From Diplodia intermedia (Eukaryota; Ascomycota; Dothideomycetes; Botryosphaeriales; Botryosphaeriaceae): a DNA stretch of 64,000 nt. The notes under the pieces are model-generated. The model was not told where the DNA came from and did not search any database. It saw only the letters and a program-made list of their open reading frames with translations. Below, one piece after another: positions 31,399 through 41,262 of this stretch (its first letter is position 1; each line of letters opens with the position of its first letter). The stretch is from contig JAKEKT010000044.1 in NCBI GenBank assembly GCA_021495925.1, positions 1 to 64,000 on the forward strand, written 5' to 3'. The position numbers and the translations under genes are program-made.

Positions 31399-31745
31399 AT
31401 GGTGGGTTGCCAATCCCGCAGGTCAAGCCGGAGATCTGGTTCTGGAAATCGAGCTGGCAGCCGATAGCAGTGGCACAAGCATAGTGTCCAAAAGTTGGTT
31501 TCAATTGGCCAAGGGCAAGATGGAACCTCGCAAGCTGTTGGATGGTAGCATTATCAGCTTGCATTGATCGAGCTGGCAGCCGATAGCAGTGGCACAAGCA
31601 TAGTGTCCAAAAGCTGGTTTCAATTGGCCAAGGGCAAGATGGAACCTCGCAAGCTGTTGGATGATAGCATTATCAGCTTGCATTGATCGAGATGGCAGCC
31701 GATAGCAGTGGTACAAGCATAGTGTCCAGAAGTTGGTCTCAATGG
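31399..31745 (+). repeat. 119-bp tandem repeat, about 2.5 copies, derived from a gene fragment
   Basis: Units start at 31449, 31568 and 31687 (TCGAGCTGGCAGCC, then TCGAGATGGCAGCC); the third is partial. The first copy is preceded by extra related sequence from 31409. The plus frame of a unit reads ADSSGTSIVSKSWFQLAKGK and ends TTGCATTGA. The same sequence occurs once, unrepeated and with longer open frame, at 49409-49565, which is probably nearer to the source gene. Confidence 0.85.
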
Positions 31746-32877
31746 GAGGAAGAATCAAGCAAATCACGGGGAAATTCAGAAATATATAAAATTATAAGAC
31801 TTTTCATCCGGTGGCATGATCTTTGTATGACCTAGCGTCTTCATTGTCGGATGAGTCTGCATCCGTATCCCCGACGAGCGCTTCTTCTCTTGCGTATTCT
31901 CCGGAGATGGCCTGTCGGATTCTGGTTCGCCATGCTCGCTCATCTTCTTTTCTCATTCTCAGTCTCTTGGGCGTTGATCGTTGGAGGCGTCGAAGTCTAA
32001 ACTGGAGGATCCGCAGCGTTGAGTTTCATTGTCATTATCAGTGCCGGCACAGACCAGGAGAAGAGGTGATAGGCCTACCAGTGATGCATAGAGGCCGGAA
32101 TAGGCCTCTGCTCTTCATACCGTCACATTCGGAGATGTGGGAGGTTTCATTTTAGATGAGCCACTGCATGGCCGCCGCAGATCATGGCGCGTAGTAAAGC
32201 ATAGCACGATACAGAGCTACGATGTTCGGCGCTGCCAGCGGGCGGCCACCACGGGTGCAGCACGCCTGTTGTCAGATGTGCCTCGTTGAGGTTCACGCAG
32301 ATGATGAAATCGTGGTAGCGGGGATCTAAAGCGAATCGGAATGCGCCCCCTACGAATTGGCGGTTGTCCCGAACAGAATCGTTCGTGGCCACGAGTGGAG
32401 CGGTGCTACTGACAGTAAAAAGAAATCCCCGAGCACGAGGCTAGAGAAACTTCACCTCACTATCGGCCATTATGAGAGCCTGCGGCCGCAAGGTGCCCGT
32501 GTCAATCTGCGTTAGAGTGAAGTGTGGGCTGGACGTTGACGCTGCGCAATCACTTCAGCGCCGGTGGCGACGCGCGTTGCTGACACGAACGAGTTCTGGC
32601 GTAGGCGATAGGATAGGACCCTACAGTTGACATGCAGTTGACAGACAGACTGGCTGCTGGGTACGGTCGCACAATTCCTCACTTGCGCCGCGGTTTCCCT
32701 TTCTGTCAGTGACGTAAGTCCACCGAACCGGGCCTAGTGCGCGCGCAACCCCCCCGGACGCCGCGCCGCGCTTCCTCCCCACTCGAACTCTCGCAATCTC
32801 ACCCGCGACGACCGGCCCAGCTATCACACCATCCCTCCGCTCCACAGACAGGAGCCAGCGCCCACCGAGCGCCCAGC
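31746..32877. other. Gene-poor stretch with weak frames
   Basis: A minus frame at 32147-32392 starting MATNDSVRDNRQFVGG contains FRFALDPRYHDFIICVNLNE and might be a short relic. A plus frame at 31823-32155 is serine/arginine rich. Neither has support from introns or a family. The last 150 bases probably hold the promoter and leader of the F-box gene. Confidence 0.35.
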
Positions 32878-33895
32878 ATGGCGTCCTCCGCATCGCGCCG
32901 CACCCGCCGCCAAGCCGAGTCAACCAAGCGCCCAGCAGGCATACACAACGCCAGCGGAAACGCCCAAGACGCCACGGCGATGGACAACAACAACAGCCCC
33001 AGCAGCGACGCGCCCACCCCCGCCGCCGGCGCCGCCGCCGCCATCCGTCCCACAAAGAAAGGCGCCCCCATCCTCGCGCTCCCGACCGAGATCAGCCAAA
33101 AGATCCTCCGCCACACCATCACCGACGGCGACATCGCGCGCGACCCGACCAACCCGCTCGACCTGGTGGCGCAGTACCACAAGCTCCGCCTCGTGTGCCG
33201 GAAGTGGCACGGGGAGATGGAACACGTGATGAAGCGCTGGAAGGCGCGTCGGCAGGCGCTGCTGGACGCGGGGCTGGAGGACGAGGTGGTGCAGTGTTCG
33301 CGCAAGACGGAGTACTGGTGGACGATGCGGGAGATGCGGAGGAACGGCGAGTTGACGGCGGAGGAGGTGGATGTGGTGGAGAGGAGGATCGCGGTGGCGA
33401 AGATGAGGCGGATTAGGAGGCAGAGGAGGGTGCGGGCGAAGAGGGAGCTCGAGGAGCGGCAGAAGAGGGTGGCGAAGATGCAGAGGAAGGCGGTATGTGG
33501 TTTTGCTGTTGTTGTGACTGTTCGCCTTTGTTGATGGTGTGGGGGGTGGTGGCGGTCCCCGGTCGGGGGTTGTGGGGAATTGCTAACGTGCTTCGTTTTT
33601 GGTGCTGCAGTTGATCAGGTCGTGGAACCGCGGCGCCATGCTTACGGTCAGACACGCTGAGCAGATGGGTGTGCTGTTGGCGGAGGGTGTGGAGCCCACG
33701 CATGTCTTCTTCGACGAGGATGCGGACGACGAGATGAATCAAGACCAGCCGGTTGCGGGCCCTTGGGAAGGAGACGCTGGCTATGAGGAGGCGGACGACG
33801 AGATGAATCAAGACCCGGCGGTTGCGGGCCCTTGGGCAGGAGACGCTGGCTATGAGGAGGCGGAGCCCGCCCATTGGGCCGAAGTCAATGAGTAA
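32878..33895 (+). CDS. F-box-like protein with acidic C-terminal tandem repeat
   Basis: Exons 32878-33492 and 33611-33895 give 299 residues. After a low-complexity N-terminus (about 60 residues), APILALPTEISQKILRHTI followed by LRLVCRKWHGEMEHVMKRW matches the F-box pattern LP.E....IL....L....L..VCr.W. F-box proteins bring substrates to SCF ubiquitin ligases through Skp1. A strongly basic helical region (RRIRRQRRVRAKRELEERQ) follows. The second exon contains two tandem copies of an acidic module, DDEMNQDQPVAGPWEGDAGYEEA and its near repeat, with a unit of about 63 bp at 33725-33860. The ATG at 32878 is the first in a good context. Confidence 0.75.
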
Positions 33896-34945
33896 ACGTA
33901 CCCCGTCAGTGGGCCGAGAGCAGCACGGGTCTCAGCAGATGGACACACAAGAACAATCGCTACGGAGTCTGCACCGTCACGAAACCACCTTTGCTTTGCC
34001 ACCTTTGCTTGGGTGGATAGCAGAATTGAAGATGGCTGGACACAGGTATGAGAGTATGACGACGACAGATCGTCCAAGAATCGTGCGAACAAGAATAGCT
34101 GCAGAAAGAATGGATTTTGAAATGCGATGAATGCATGTCTTCGAAATGGTGTCGCGTCGGTCCTTGGCCGGATCTGGCGTGGTCGCACTCGTGGCGGTCG
34201 CGCCACAGGATGTGGCGTACGGGCTGTGGCGTGCGGCCGCCTCTCGTCCTTCCCGCGCGTCGCTTACCCAACAGCCGTTCTTCGACGACGCGCCGTCGAC
34301 CACACCACTGGACCACTTCCTCGACTCTGAACCCCGTCTACTGAAATCGTAAGGTCCTTGATATTTTGCGCGGCCCGTGCTGATGTCATGACAGGCCCCT
34401 CCACAGTCCCTGGCCGTTATTGTTGTTGTTGTTGTTGTTGCTCCCGACCGTCGTCGTCGAGCGTCCGCTTTCGCCGCCGTTTCCCCACTCCGTTTCCGCG
34501 ACTTCTCTTGGATCCCCCTCCGGACCGCGTTTGCACCAGAACATTGTCTGGCCAGACAGAGAGACAGAGAAACAAACCGCGCACTCGCTTTGCAGGGAAA
34601 CTGCGCCCTCCCATAAGCTCTCTTTCGCAAGCAGCAGCCATCGCCGCTGGCGATGATCCCCGGTGGAAAATTCTCCCGGCTTCTGTTCGGCCTGAGCGAT
34701 TCGGCTCCATCGGTTTTCGTTCCCCACGTCTTCTCTCGCACCTCGGCGCCTCGAACTGTGATTTGTTCGCTTACAGCGTACAGGCACACCAGACGCCGGG
34801 GAAACCATGATTGCAACACCGAAATGTCTTCCGCGGCCGGTTGACCTGCAGCTTCTCGCTCTCTCCCCTCCACCAATGCGCAAATGCTGCTCTCTCACCT
34901 CATAAGGCATTTTTGCAGTCTCACACCTCATCAATCAGCATAACG
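33896..34945. other. Intergenic stretch upstream of tRNA-Thr
   Basis: Frames on both strands from 33960 to 34930 overlap one another and none has family features; the longest, minus 33977-34876, includes low-complexity translations of a TTG-repeat near 34420-34440. No gene is supported. Confidence 0.4.
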
Positions 34946-35027
34946 GCCCGCATGGCTTAGTGGTACAGCGTCGCACTCGTAAAATACGGCAATGCGAAGA
35001 TCCCTGGTTCGATTCCGGGTGTGGGCA
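34946..35027 (+). tRNA. tRNA-Thr (CGT) with a 10-nt intron
   Basis: The acceptor stem GCCCGCA/TGTGGGC has discriminator A. The anticodon stem TCGCA/TGCGA encloses CTCGTA plus a 10-nt intron and A38; the anticodon is CGT, reading ACG. The intron contains TACG, which can pair with CGTA of the anticodon loop, as usual for tRNA introns. T arm CCTGG-TTCGATT-CCGGG. TTTT runs at 35064-35080 can terminate transcription. Confidence 0.93.
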
Positions 35028-35438
35028 CAACATGACTGAACGAGCTCTTCGGAGCGCTCATTCTTTTGCACTTTTGTTTTGCTGCACGGTTGGTTGGGCT
35101 TGAGGTCTGTTGAAGCGAGCGAGACACGTCGGTTGGGATCGAGGGTCCAGCACTCGCTATGTACGTCGTCGCATCGAACCGCGAAAGTGAATGACGAGTC
35201 CGGACAGCTGGCAAGCGTCGTCTCTCTCCGTCTCCTCTTTTGCAGTCCTGCTTTGCCCTCGCTTCGTTGGCATACCGAAATGGTGGAAGTTGGCGGAAAC
35301 GTGTCGAGTCTCGGAACGCCGGCCATGACATTCACATTGCAATCGCACACCATGACTAAAATCAGACCAACTACCTACTCCATCAACGTAACGACAGCAG
35401 CAACGGCTTTCGCATCCCCGGACCGCTCGTTCAGCCTT

Positions 35439-35512
35439 GTACACATATCCGGAATCCAACCAGGGATCTTCGCATTGCCGTGTTCTACGAGTGCGATGCC
35501 GTTCAATGGGGC
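35439..35512 (-). pseudogene. Inverted, broken copy of the tRNA-Thr gene
   Basis: The reverse strand repeats the anticodon arm, intron and T arm of the tRNA-Thr gene 410 bp away: GTGTTCTACGAGTGCGATGC on the plus strand mirrors the original with few changes. The D arm is missing about 12 bases, the T loop reads GGTTGGATTCC instead of GGTTCGATTCC, and the acceptor end is degraded. Part of the 3' flank (CTGAACGAGC) was copied too. It cannot fold into a tRNA and is a pseudogene. Confidence 0.8.
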
Positions 35513-37015
35513 GTCCGCTGCCGCTGCCGCTGCCGCTGCCGCGGCTGCCGGCGGGCACTGACGCCCCTCCGCCGGCTCGGACGGCGCGGTGTGGTGCTTT
35601 AGATTAGCTGTGGGGAGATAGAGGGGTTGTGGGGAAGTGGGGCTTGGTGTTTGGTTGTTGGGAGATGATGGCGTCACAGCAAATGACAGAATAATTGGGC
35701 CCTTTGAGCTCTATCAATGTCGTTATTACCATTCCTACAGAGGTAATTGAATTTGAATTCCGGCCGCATTTGCGAGTATTGAAAGGCTCAAATCTACGTC
35801 CAGATCTTGGATTCGACTAAACATAAGTGTGGTGCAATATCATCGGGGTGGGAGATGCGGCCAGGCCCAATTATTTTGTCACGAGCTGTGGGGTGGGGGA
35901 AATCAGCACCGCCTCGGCGTACGTGCAGGTCCCTGACACCAACCAATATGTTCCCAACAGCGCCTTCGTGCCCGGCTTCTACTACGACGGCCTCCCTGGT
36001 GTGGAAAACGGGTGTGGGGTGGTGGAATGGACAAGGGGGATGGACAAGGGGCTACTGGTGTGCCGGCTCAGCGCGGCATGTTACTGTTATCACGGCGTGT
36101 TCAACCGCAAACCAGCAGAATCTTTTCGTTAATGTTGTCACCGTTACCCTTCTGGCATCTTGAAGTTGCGAACCGGCCTGCCACGGTAGCTTGCAAACGC
36201 CTGTGCTTCCTCGGCTCTGTCTTCTCACAGCTGCCGCCCCCTGTCCACGTAGGTAGTAGCATCCTCCGCGTAGATGCTCTTGTGTACCCGGGGAATATGC
36301 GTCTACGCCCGCATATATGCTTCGACTGTCTACATGAGCAAATACGGCATTGGCCTTGGAAAACAGCAGTGGAAGTCCGCTGGCTCCTGGCAGCGTAGAC
36401 TACAGCGGTCTTCCAACACAGTTGATACACGGGCCCAGATGGCAAACGAATCGGGCGGTGAGAAGACCAATCACGACGGTAATATCAATCAGGACATCAT
36501 GGCTGCAATTAAAACGCACGTTATCCAGCCAGCCCATTGTCATTACGCTGCTCCTGCACGGGGCGAAAAGATGCGGTCGAGACGAGACCGGGAAACAGTA
36601 CCGAAGCCTGGACAACAATAGGGGCCGTCACGGAATCTCATGTTGCCGCAACAAAGACTCAAATGTGCTTTATTCAACTATCTACCAGGAGCGAATGGCT
36701 GGCCAGCCCGCCAAAAAAAAAATTAGACTAACTAATAAAATTTGACCTCGTCTCCGACCAAAACCAAAACTATCGACCACTGTCCATGTGGTAGCGTCAT
36801 TTCCTCCAACAATTGTGGCGGCAGTGGCCGTGGCGTTCGTCGTTGCTGCTTGTGCGCGGGCGGCGGCTGCTAGAGGCTGCTTAGAGGACGCAGGTCGTTT
36901 GGCTTTTTTGCCTTGAGGTTTAGCGCGGAAGTCGATGATGCGCACCCATCGTCGTGAGATGAGGGTATGTGGGCCTGGTAAGGCGGCACGGACGTGGACA
37001 CGCCGGTGGTACGGA
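35513..37015. other. Gene-poor stretch
   Basis: Begins with a GCTGCC hexanucleotide repeat (about 35515-35545). A plus frame at 35827-36132 with YVQVPDTNQYVPNSAFVPG is the most protein-like but has no recognised family and may be a relic. The remainder, to 37015, shows only conflicting short frames. Confidence 0.35.
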
Positions 37016-37212
37016 GGTAATGGTATATGAAGAAGAAGAGAAGGCGTCGGCGCCACGGACGACCCCACTGCTGTACTGCGAGAACTTGATAGTTGCGGCA
37101 GTACCAGCGGGCGTGGTAATGGTATATGAAGAAGAAGGCAAGGCGTCGGTGTTGCGAACGACCCACTCCGCCGTACTGCGAGAACTTGATAGTTGCGGCA
37201 GTACTAGCTGGG
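37016..37212 (+). repeat. Two-copy tandem repeat, unit 99 bp
   Basis: Copies start at 37016 and 37115 with GGTAATGGTATATGAAGAAGAAG and share TACTGCGAGAACTTGATAGTTGCGGCAGTA; roughly 90 percent identical by eye. Both copies contain GGTATATGAAG and a GA-rich run. No gene function is apparent. Confidence 0.8.
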
Positions 37213-38191
37213 GGTTAGATCGCGAGCGACGAATCGCGAGAAGCTGCGCGAGAGGCGGCGTCATTTCAATGTCCCAGGGAGATCGAGCTGCATGGCGAAC
37301 TCTCGGATCTGTTGGACGGTCTCGGCGGCGATCGGCGTTTGCGCTTGGGGGGCCCGGAGGAGGCCGAGCCGCAGTAGTGGCTCTCGAGATACCTGGCCAC
37401 CACCGCAGTAGTGGCTCTCGAGGTACCCTCCAGGCCCCCCGCCACACCTGTGGCTCTCGAGATACCCTCCTTCTCTGCGTGCAAAGTCAGCAAGAGTCCT
37501 TCTCGTCACAGGGTTTCTTTCAGCAAGAACAATGGGGGATGTACGTGCATACCTGGAGGGCATCGCGGCCCATAACCACCACCACAAGACACAGCACGAC
37601 TTGGCAAGGTTGCCGTTGTCTAAGATGCAAACACGATGTGCGCTGGATCGGATGGAGAGTTCCACCCCGTTCTCTTGATGAGGTCGTCGCCCTTCCACTC
37701 CTTGTGAGTGGGCATTCGCAACATGGACACCGCGGAAGTCGTTGGGGTGCAGGCGCGTGGTCGTGAAGGGGGTTGCCGGGCCGGTAAGGGCGGCCGGAGT
37801 GGGTTGGAGGTTGGGCGACGGGTCGATAAGCGTGAGCAGAGGCAGCTGGACCGTGACATTGGTTGAGGCCATGGCCGTCGCTCCCGTGATGCCTGGATGG
37901 GGACGGGCGAGGTCCCTCCTCCTGCTTGGCAAGGGCCATGTTGTCGTTCTTCCGCTCGTACGCTTTTAGAGAAAAAAAGTCGGAAGACTATCGTATGCTC
38001 CGTTGTGAAGCTGTCAGACTTCTGCGTCTCCTCTCCATCAGCGCCTTCAGTTCCTTGACTAGCACTGCTCAACGTAGCGGCGTGTTGCCTCTGGGGTTGC
38101 CTGAGAGGCTGTACCTCGACTTGGAGGTTGATCGGTCAGTTTCTCGAATGAGTCAATTTCCGCCCGGGCTCTGGTTCTCACTGGGATCGGA
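37213..38191. other. Gene-poor stretch with short repeats
   Basis: Three copies of GTGGCTCTCGAG(A/G)TAC occur at about 37377, 37413 and 37450 (the YLESH.CGG frame on the minus strand). A minus frame beginning at an ATG near 37872 (ASTNVTVQLPLLTLIDPSPN) might be an exon of a decayed gene. Nothing else can be supported. Confidence 0.35.
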
Positions 38192-38353
38192 GAATGATCT
38201 TGATCCTTCCGCCAAACACGCAGTACCCGCCTGACTTTGGCAGTCTCACAATCTACAGGTGCTCTATGAATGATCTTGAAGGGGCGACTGATAGAGCACC
38301 TGTATATTGTGAGACTGCCAAAGTCGGGCGGGTACTGTGTGTTTGGCGGAAGG
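38192..38353. repeat. Fold-back with 63-bp arms and a 12-bp direct repeat around one arm
   Basis: Arm 38205-38267 and the reverse complement of 38291-38353 agree at 60 of 63 positions; the spacer is 23 nt. GAATGATCTTGA stands immediately before the left arm (38192-38203) and again immediately after it (38268-38279). Both arms translate, in opposite directions, to LPPNTQYPPDFGSLTIY, so a coding segment was copied in inverted orientation. Confidence 0.9.
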
Positions 38354-39107
38354 ACGTCGCCCTGTCTGGCTGCGTCGCTCAGGAACGAGGCACACGCGGT
38401 GCGCAGTTCGTTCGCGATCTTGTCATCGGCATGGGCCACCTCCTCGGTGCCCTCGGCCACCTGCATGCTTTCACACAAGAAGCATATGTCCCCGGAGGGA
38501 CGTCGTGTCGTAATAGCGCTCGCTCCATGTGGTCGATCGTGTTCTCCACCTCGGCCACCATCGTGCCGTCAGCACCGCACTTCTCACCCCGTCCATCGAA
38601 CCACTCCTGGAAGACGATCTCGCCCTCCACACGCTCCCTGGCCTCATCTCCCACCTCTCCATCGGCATGGAGCGACTTCATCAAGCCGCCAGCGAGGATC
38701 CGGAAGATTCGCCGGTGAAGGTAATCAGAAACTCAAAGCTGCTTGAAGCCGGACAGATGGGTGGTAGGCAATTCAAACCCGAGCGGAACGTTAGCGGGGA
38801 TGTCTGAGTTGTTGTTCGTCGACAAAGGAACGGATTGGAGGCCGGGCTTCGCCTGAGAGTCCTTAAGCTCGGCCAGGTTTTTGCCGAGCGAACAACAACT
38901 TCCACAATTGACTTGGGGCTCGAATGAGCTTCTGGAATAGCGACGACCAGGCACAGCGCTCTTCTAGTGCCCTTTCCGTGATCCGACTGTGAGAGGTAGT
39001 CGATTGTTGGAACGATTGACAAATGTTGGAGCGATTGACAAGTACTCGGCATGCGGGAGGAAGGGCACTTGTCGTTCATCATGTACGCGGATGGTGGTAG
39101 GTCATCA
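38354..39107. other. Gene-poor stretch with a minus-strand coding relic
   Basis: On the minus strand a frame around 38379-38684 (VAEVENTIDHMERALLRHDV) continues towards the coding segment copied in the 38.2 kb fold-back. This suggests one disrupted minus-strand gene; its exons could not be joined. Confidence 0.35.
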
Positions 39108-40058
39108 TCAAGGAATGGGGCCGGTAGAAGGGAGTACGGCCAATTCTGACATAAGCAGTTCAAGGCGCTCAACGCCGTTCGCAAGGTTGAGGATCTCGCG
39201 CATCCCCAAAGCTGAACACCTCGTAAATGCATAGGGGCCGGAGGGTACGCAGGATCCATGGTGAGGCGCTACGAGAGGATCTCGTATTCTCGCCGCGAGA
39301 GGCCCGTCAGTCTCTGTCAGGCAGGAGGGATTCTTGGTCGCCACCCATGAAGTATAACCGGGCGGACATGATCGTTTCTCTCTCTCTGGCCACGATTGAC
39401 CCCGAAGACCTTCTCGCACCGATTGTGAATCGCCTCCTTCGGGTGGCAAATACTGAGCTGTGTGTGAATACAGAGCATGGGAGAAAAAGCGAGATCGGTA
39501 GCGAATCTGTCGAAGATCTGCGCCGTGTAAGTTGTTTGCCGGCTGAGAGCTATTCTTGGAGCTGCGCTTACCGACGATGCGCTCTTTGGCACCAGTCTTT
39601 GCCTCTGAGTGCGAAGGGTCGCCAATAAAGGGAATCTTGCGACAAGGGTAGGACATGGAGATGTCGTTCCCCATCTCTATTCTGACCGAACGGCAAGCGG
39701 TCGGATCAGGACAGAGCTGGAAGAGAAGCAGATGTACCGTCCTTTCAGCATGTCCGAAGCTGGTTTTGAGGTCGCACGTGAGGACGCCAGAGCCCGCTGG
39801 CCTCAGCATCCTTGGGGCAGAGGAAAAGGCCTTCATGATAGCCTTGAGCGAATTGTGGTCGTAGACCGCCCATATGACCGGTGAGTCTTTGTTTCCGAAT
39901 GTGAAGGTGAGGATGGAGGCATACTGTGAATTAGGATCGGCATCATTGACTGAAATTGCTTGCATTGCGGCTGTCGGTTGCGCACCAGGGTCGGCGTGCT
40001 CGAACTGGCTGTTGGCGTCGGTACGGCGACCGGAGCTCTTCTTATCCAACTTGCGCAT
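39108..40058 (-). CDS. Possible protein-coding gene of unknown function, structure uncertain
   Basis: A 316-codon minus frame from an ATG at 40058. The first 160 residues look like real protein, for example SQYASILTFTFGNKDSP, VYDHNSLKAIMKAFSS and AERTVHLLLFQLCPDPTACR. After about residue 160 composition changes, and a donor GTAAGC near 39573 suggests an intron, after which a second frame (FDRFATDLAFSPMLCIHTQ) may be the true continuation. No family is recognised. It may be intact, or one of the relics that fill this area. Confidence 0.4.
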   Translation of the reverse strand: MRKLDKKSSGRRTDANSQFEHADPGAQPTAAMQAISVNDADPNSQYASILTFTFGNKDSPVIWAVYDHNSLKAIMKAFSSAPRMLRPAGSGVLTCDLKTSFGHAERTVHLLLFQLCPDPTACRSVRIEMGNDISMSYPCRKIPFIGDPSHSEAKTGAKERIVGKRSSKNSSQPANNLHGADLRQIRYRSRFFSHALYSHTAQYLPPEGGDSQSVREGLRGQSWPEREKRSCPPGYTSWVATKNPSCLTETDGPLAARIRDPLVAPHHGSCVPSGPYAFTRCSALGMREILNLANGVERLELLMSELAVLPSTGPIP

Positions 40059-40186
40059 GCCGACGTCGGGGAGTCGTCAATCATGCTGCCAGAGCTTGAA
40101 GGTAGAGCAGGCGAGGAATTGTATGGAAAGCGAAGTGTTGTAGCTTTAGCTCACATTGGGATACGGTGCCACAGGCTGTAAGTCTT

Positions 40187-41262
40187 TTAATCCTCAGCGT
40201 TGACAACGTAGGCAGCAGGAGGGTGAGGCTGCAGGCGCTTGTTCAGCTCCAGCAGAGCACTGGGATCCTTAGCCATGGCACCGGCGCGTCCAGTCGTGCA
40301 GCCGTGCGGGAGGATGACAAAGTCGTCCGAGTCATCGATGATGCCAATGGAGTAGGCCATGGTGACACCGAAGAACGACATAGCGGCATGGTGGACTGTC
40401 TTCGCGAGCCTGGGCGAAAGTAAGTCGCAAGAAAGGTTATCTCACACGCTCTAGCGACTCACCGTCTTAACGACGAAGCTTCGGCGTCTTTGCTCAGGTA
40501 TCCGTCGTAGACCGGGTAGTCGTCAGTGAACGAGTCTTCATCGAAGCTGTACATGGTCGCGTAGTAGGTTATGGGGCAATCGGAGCAGTCCTTGCGGACA
40601 TGTTCATGGTCATCGCAATGGTCGCAGCGGCAGGTGCAGCGGAACTTGTACACCTTTCCGCAGGTGCTGCAGCACTACAGGTACTTGTTGTTGGTGAGGT
40701 AGTCTTCGGACGAGATCATGTAGGGTGAGGCGTTCCAGATTAGATCTTCTGCACTTGTCTCCATGAAGCCGCACTTGTGGTTGCGCGCCCATTCCAGGCT
40801 CTGCTGGCTCGTGACCTGGCGCATACCCTGCAGGCTGTGTCTCACGTCAGTATGCGCGGCGCGAAGGTGCTGGCTACGGCTCCTTACTGGCTTGCATGGT
40901 GAGCTGGAGTCAAAGAACGGACTTTGGCGCAAGTGAGCCGCGGAGGTCGGACTCGTCGATGACGCTTATGGGGTGGGGTGCCATGCCGTCAAGAAAGAAG
41001 GACAGCTAGCGGCATGGTGGATTGACGTCGAATGACGGACTTGGGCGCAAATGCGTCGCAAGAAAGGCGGAGGTCGGAGTCGTCGATAATGCTGATGGGG
41101 TGGGGCGCCACGGTGGCAAGAAAGAACGACTGGTAGCGGCATGGTGGACTGTCGTCAAGCGATGGAGTTGGGTGTAAAGGTGTCGCAGGAAAGGCGAAGG
41201 TCGGAGTCGATGATGTTGATCGGCTAAGGGCCTTGGGTGAGAGGAAGCAGCGACCGCGGGCC
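40187..41262 (-). repeat. Array of about four degenerate exon-like segments
   Basis: A unit of about 120-127 bp containing AGCGGCATGGTGGA and, on the minus strand, a segment reading HPISIIDDSDLR recurs at about 40310-40440, 40890-41008, 41009-41135 and 41136-41262. The three right-hand units are adjacent; the left one (minus frame 40381-40187, beginning SFFGVTMAYSIGIIDDSDD) is separated by the Ras-like/Cys-rich segment. Similarity is partial, with indels. It looks like exon duplication followed by decay. Confidence 0.6.
40459..40932 (-). pseudogene. Cys-rich coding relic with an in-frame stop and a Ras-like G5 motif
   Basis: One minus frame runs from 40932 to 40459, broken by a single TAG at 40675-40677. 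Between an intron-like segment (GTAAGG...ACTGAC...CTGCAG, about 40846-40907) and the stop it reads RQVTSQQSLEWARNHKCGFMETSAED, which resembles the end of a Ras-family GTPase with its ETSA (G5) motif. After the stop it continues CCSTCGKVYKFRCTCRCDHC and DCSDCPITYYATMYS, a zinc-binding type pattern. The frame kept on both sides of the stop suggests a recent nonsense change. Family assignment of the GTPase part is tentative. Confidence 0.4.

Noticed and set aside
31399..31745. Regular repeats considered as a CRISPR-like array
   Set aside because: The units abut without unique spacers and derive from a coding fragment; the host is clearly eukaryotic.
35827..36132. Plus frame with YVQVPDTNQYVPNSAF as a gene
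   Set aside because: Short, no start context, no family, and surrounded by conflicting frames; kept only as a possible relic.
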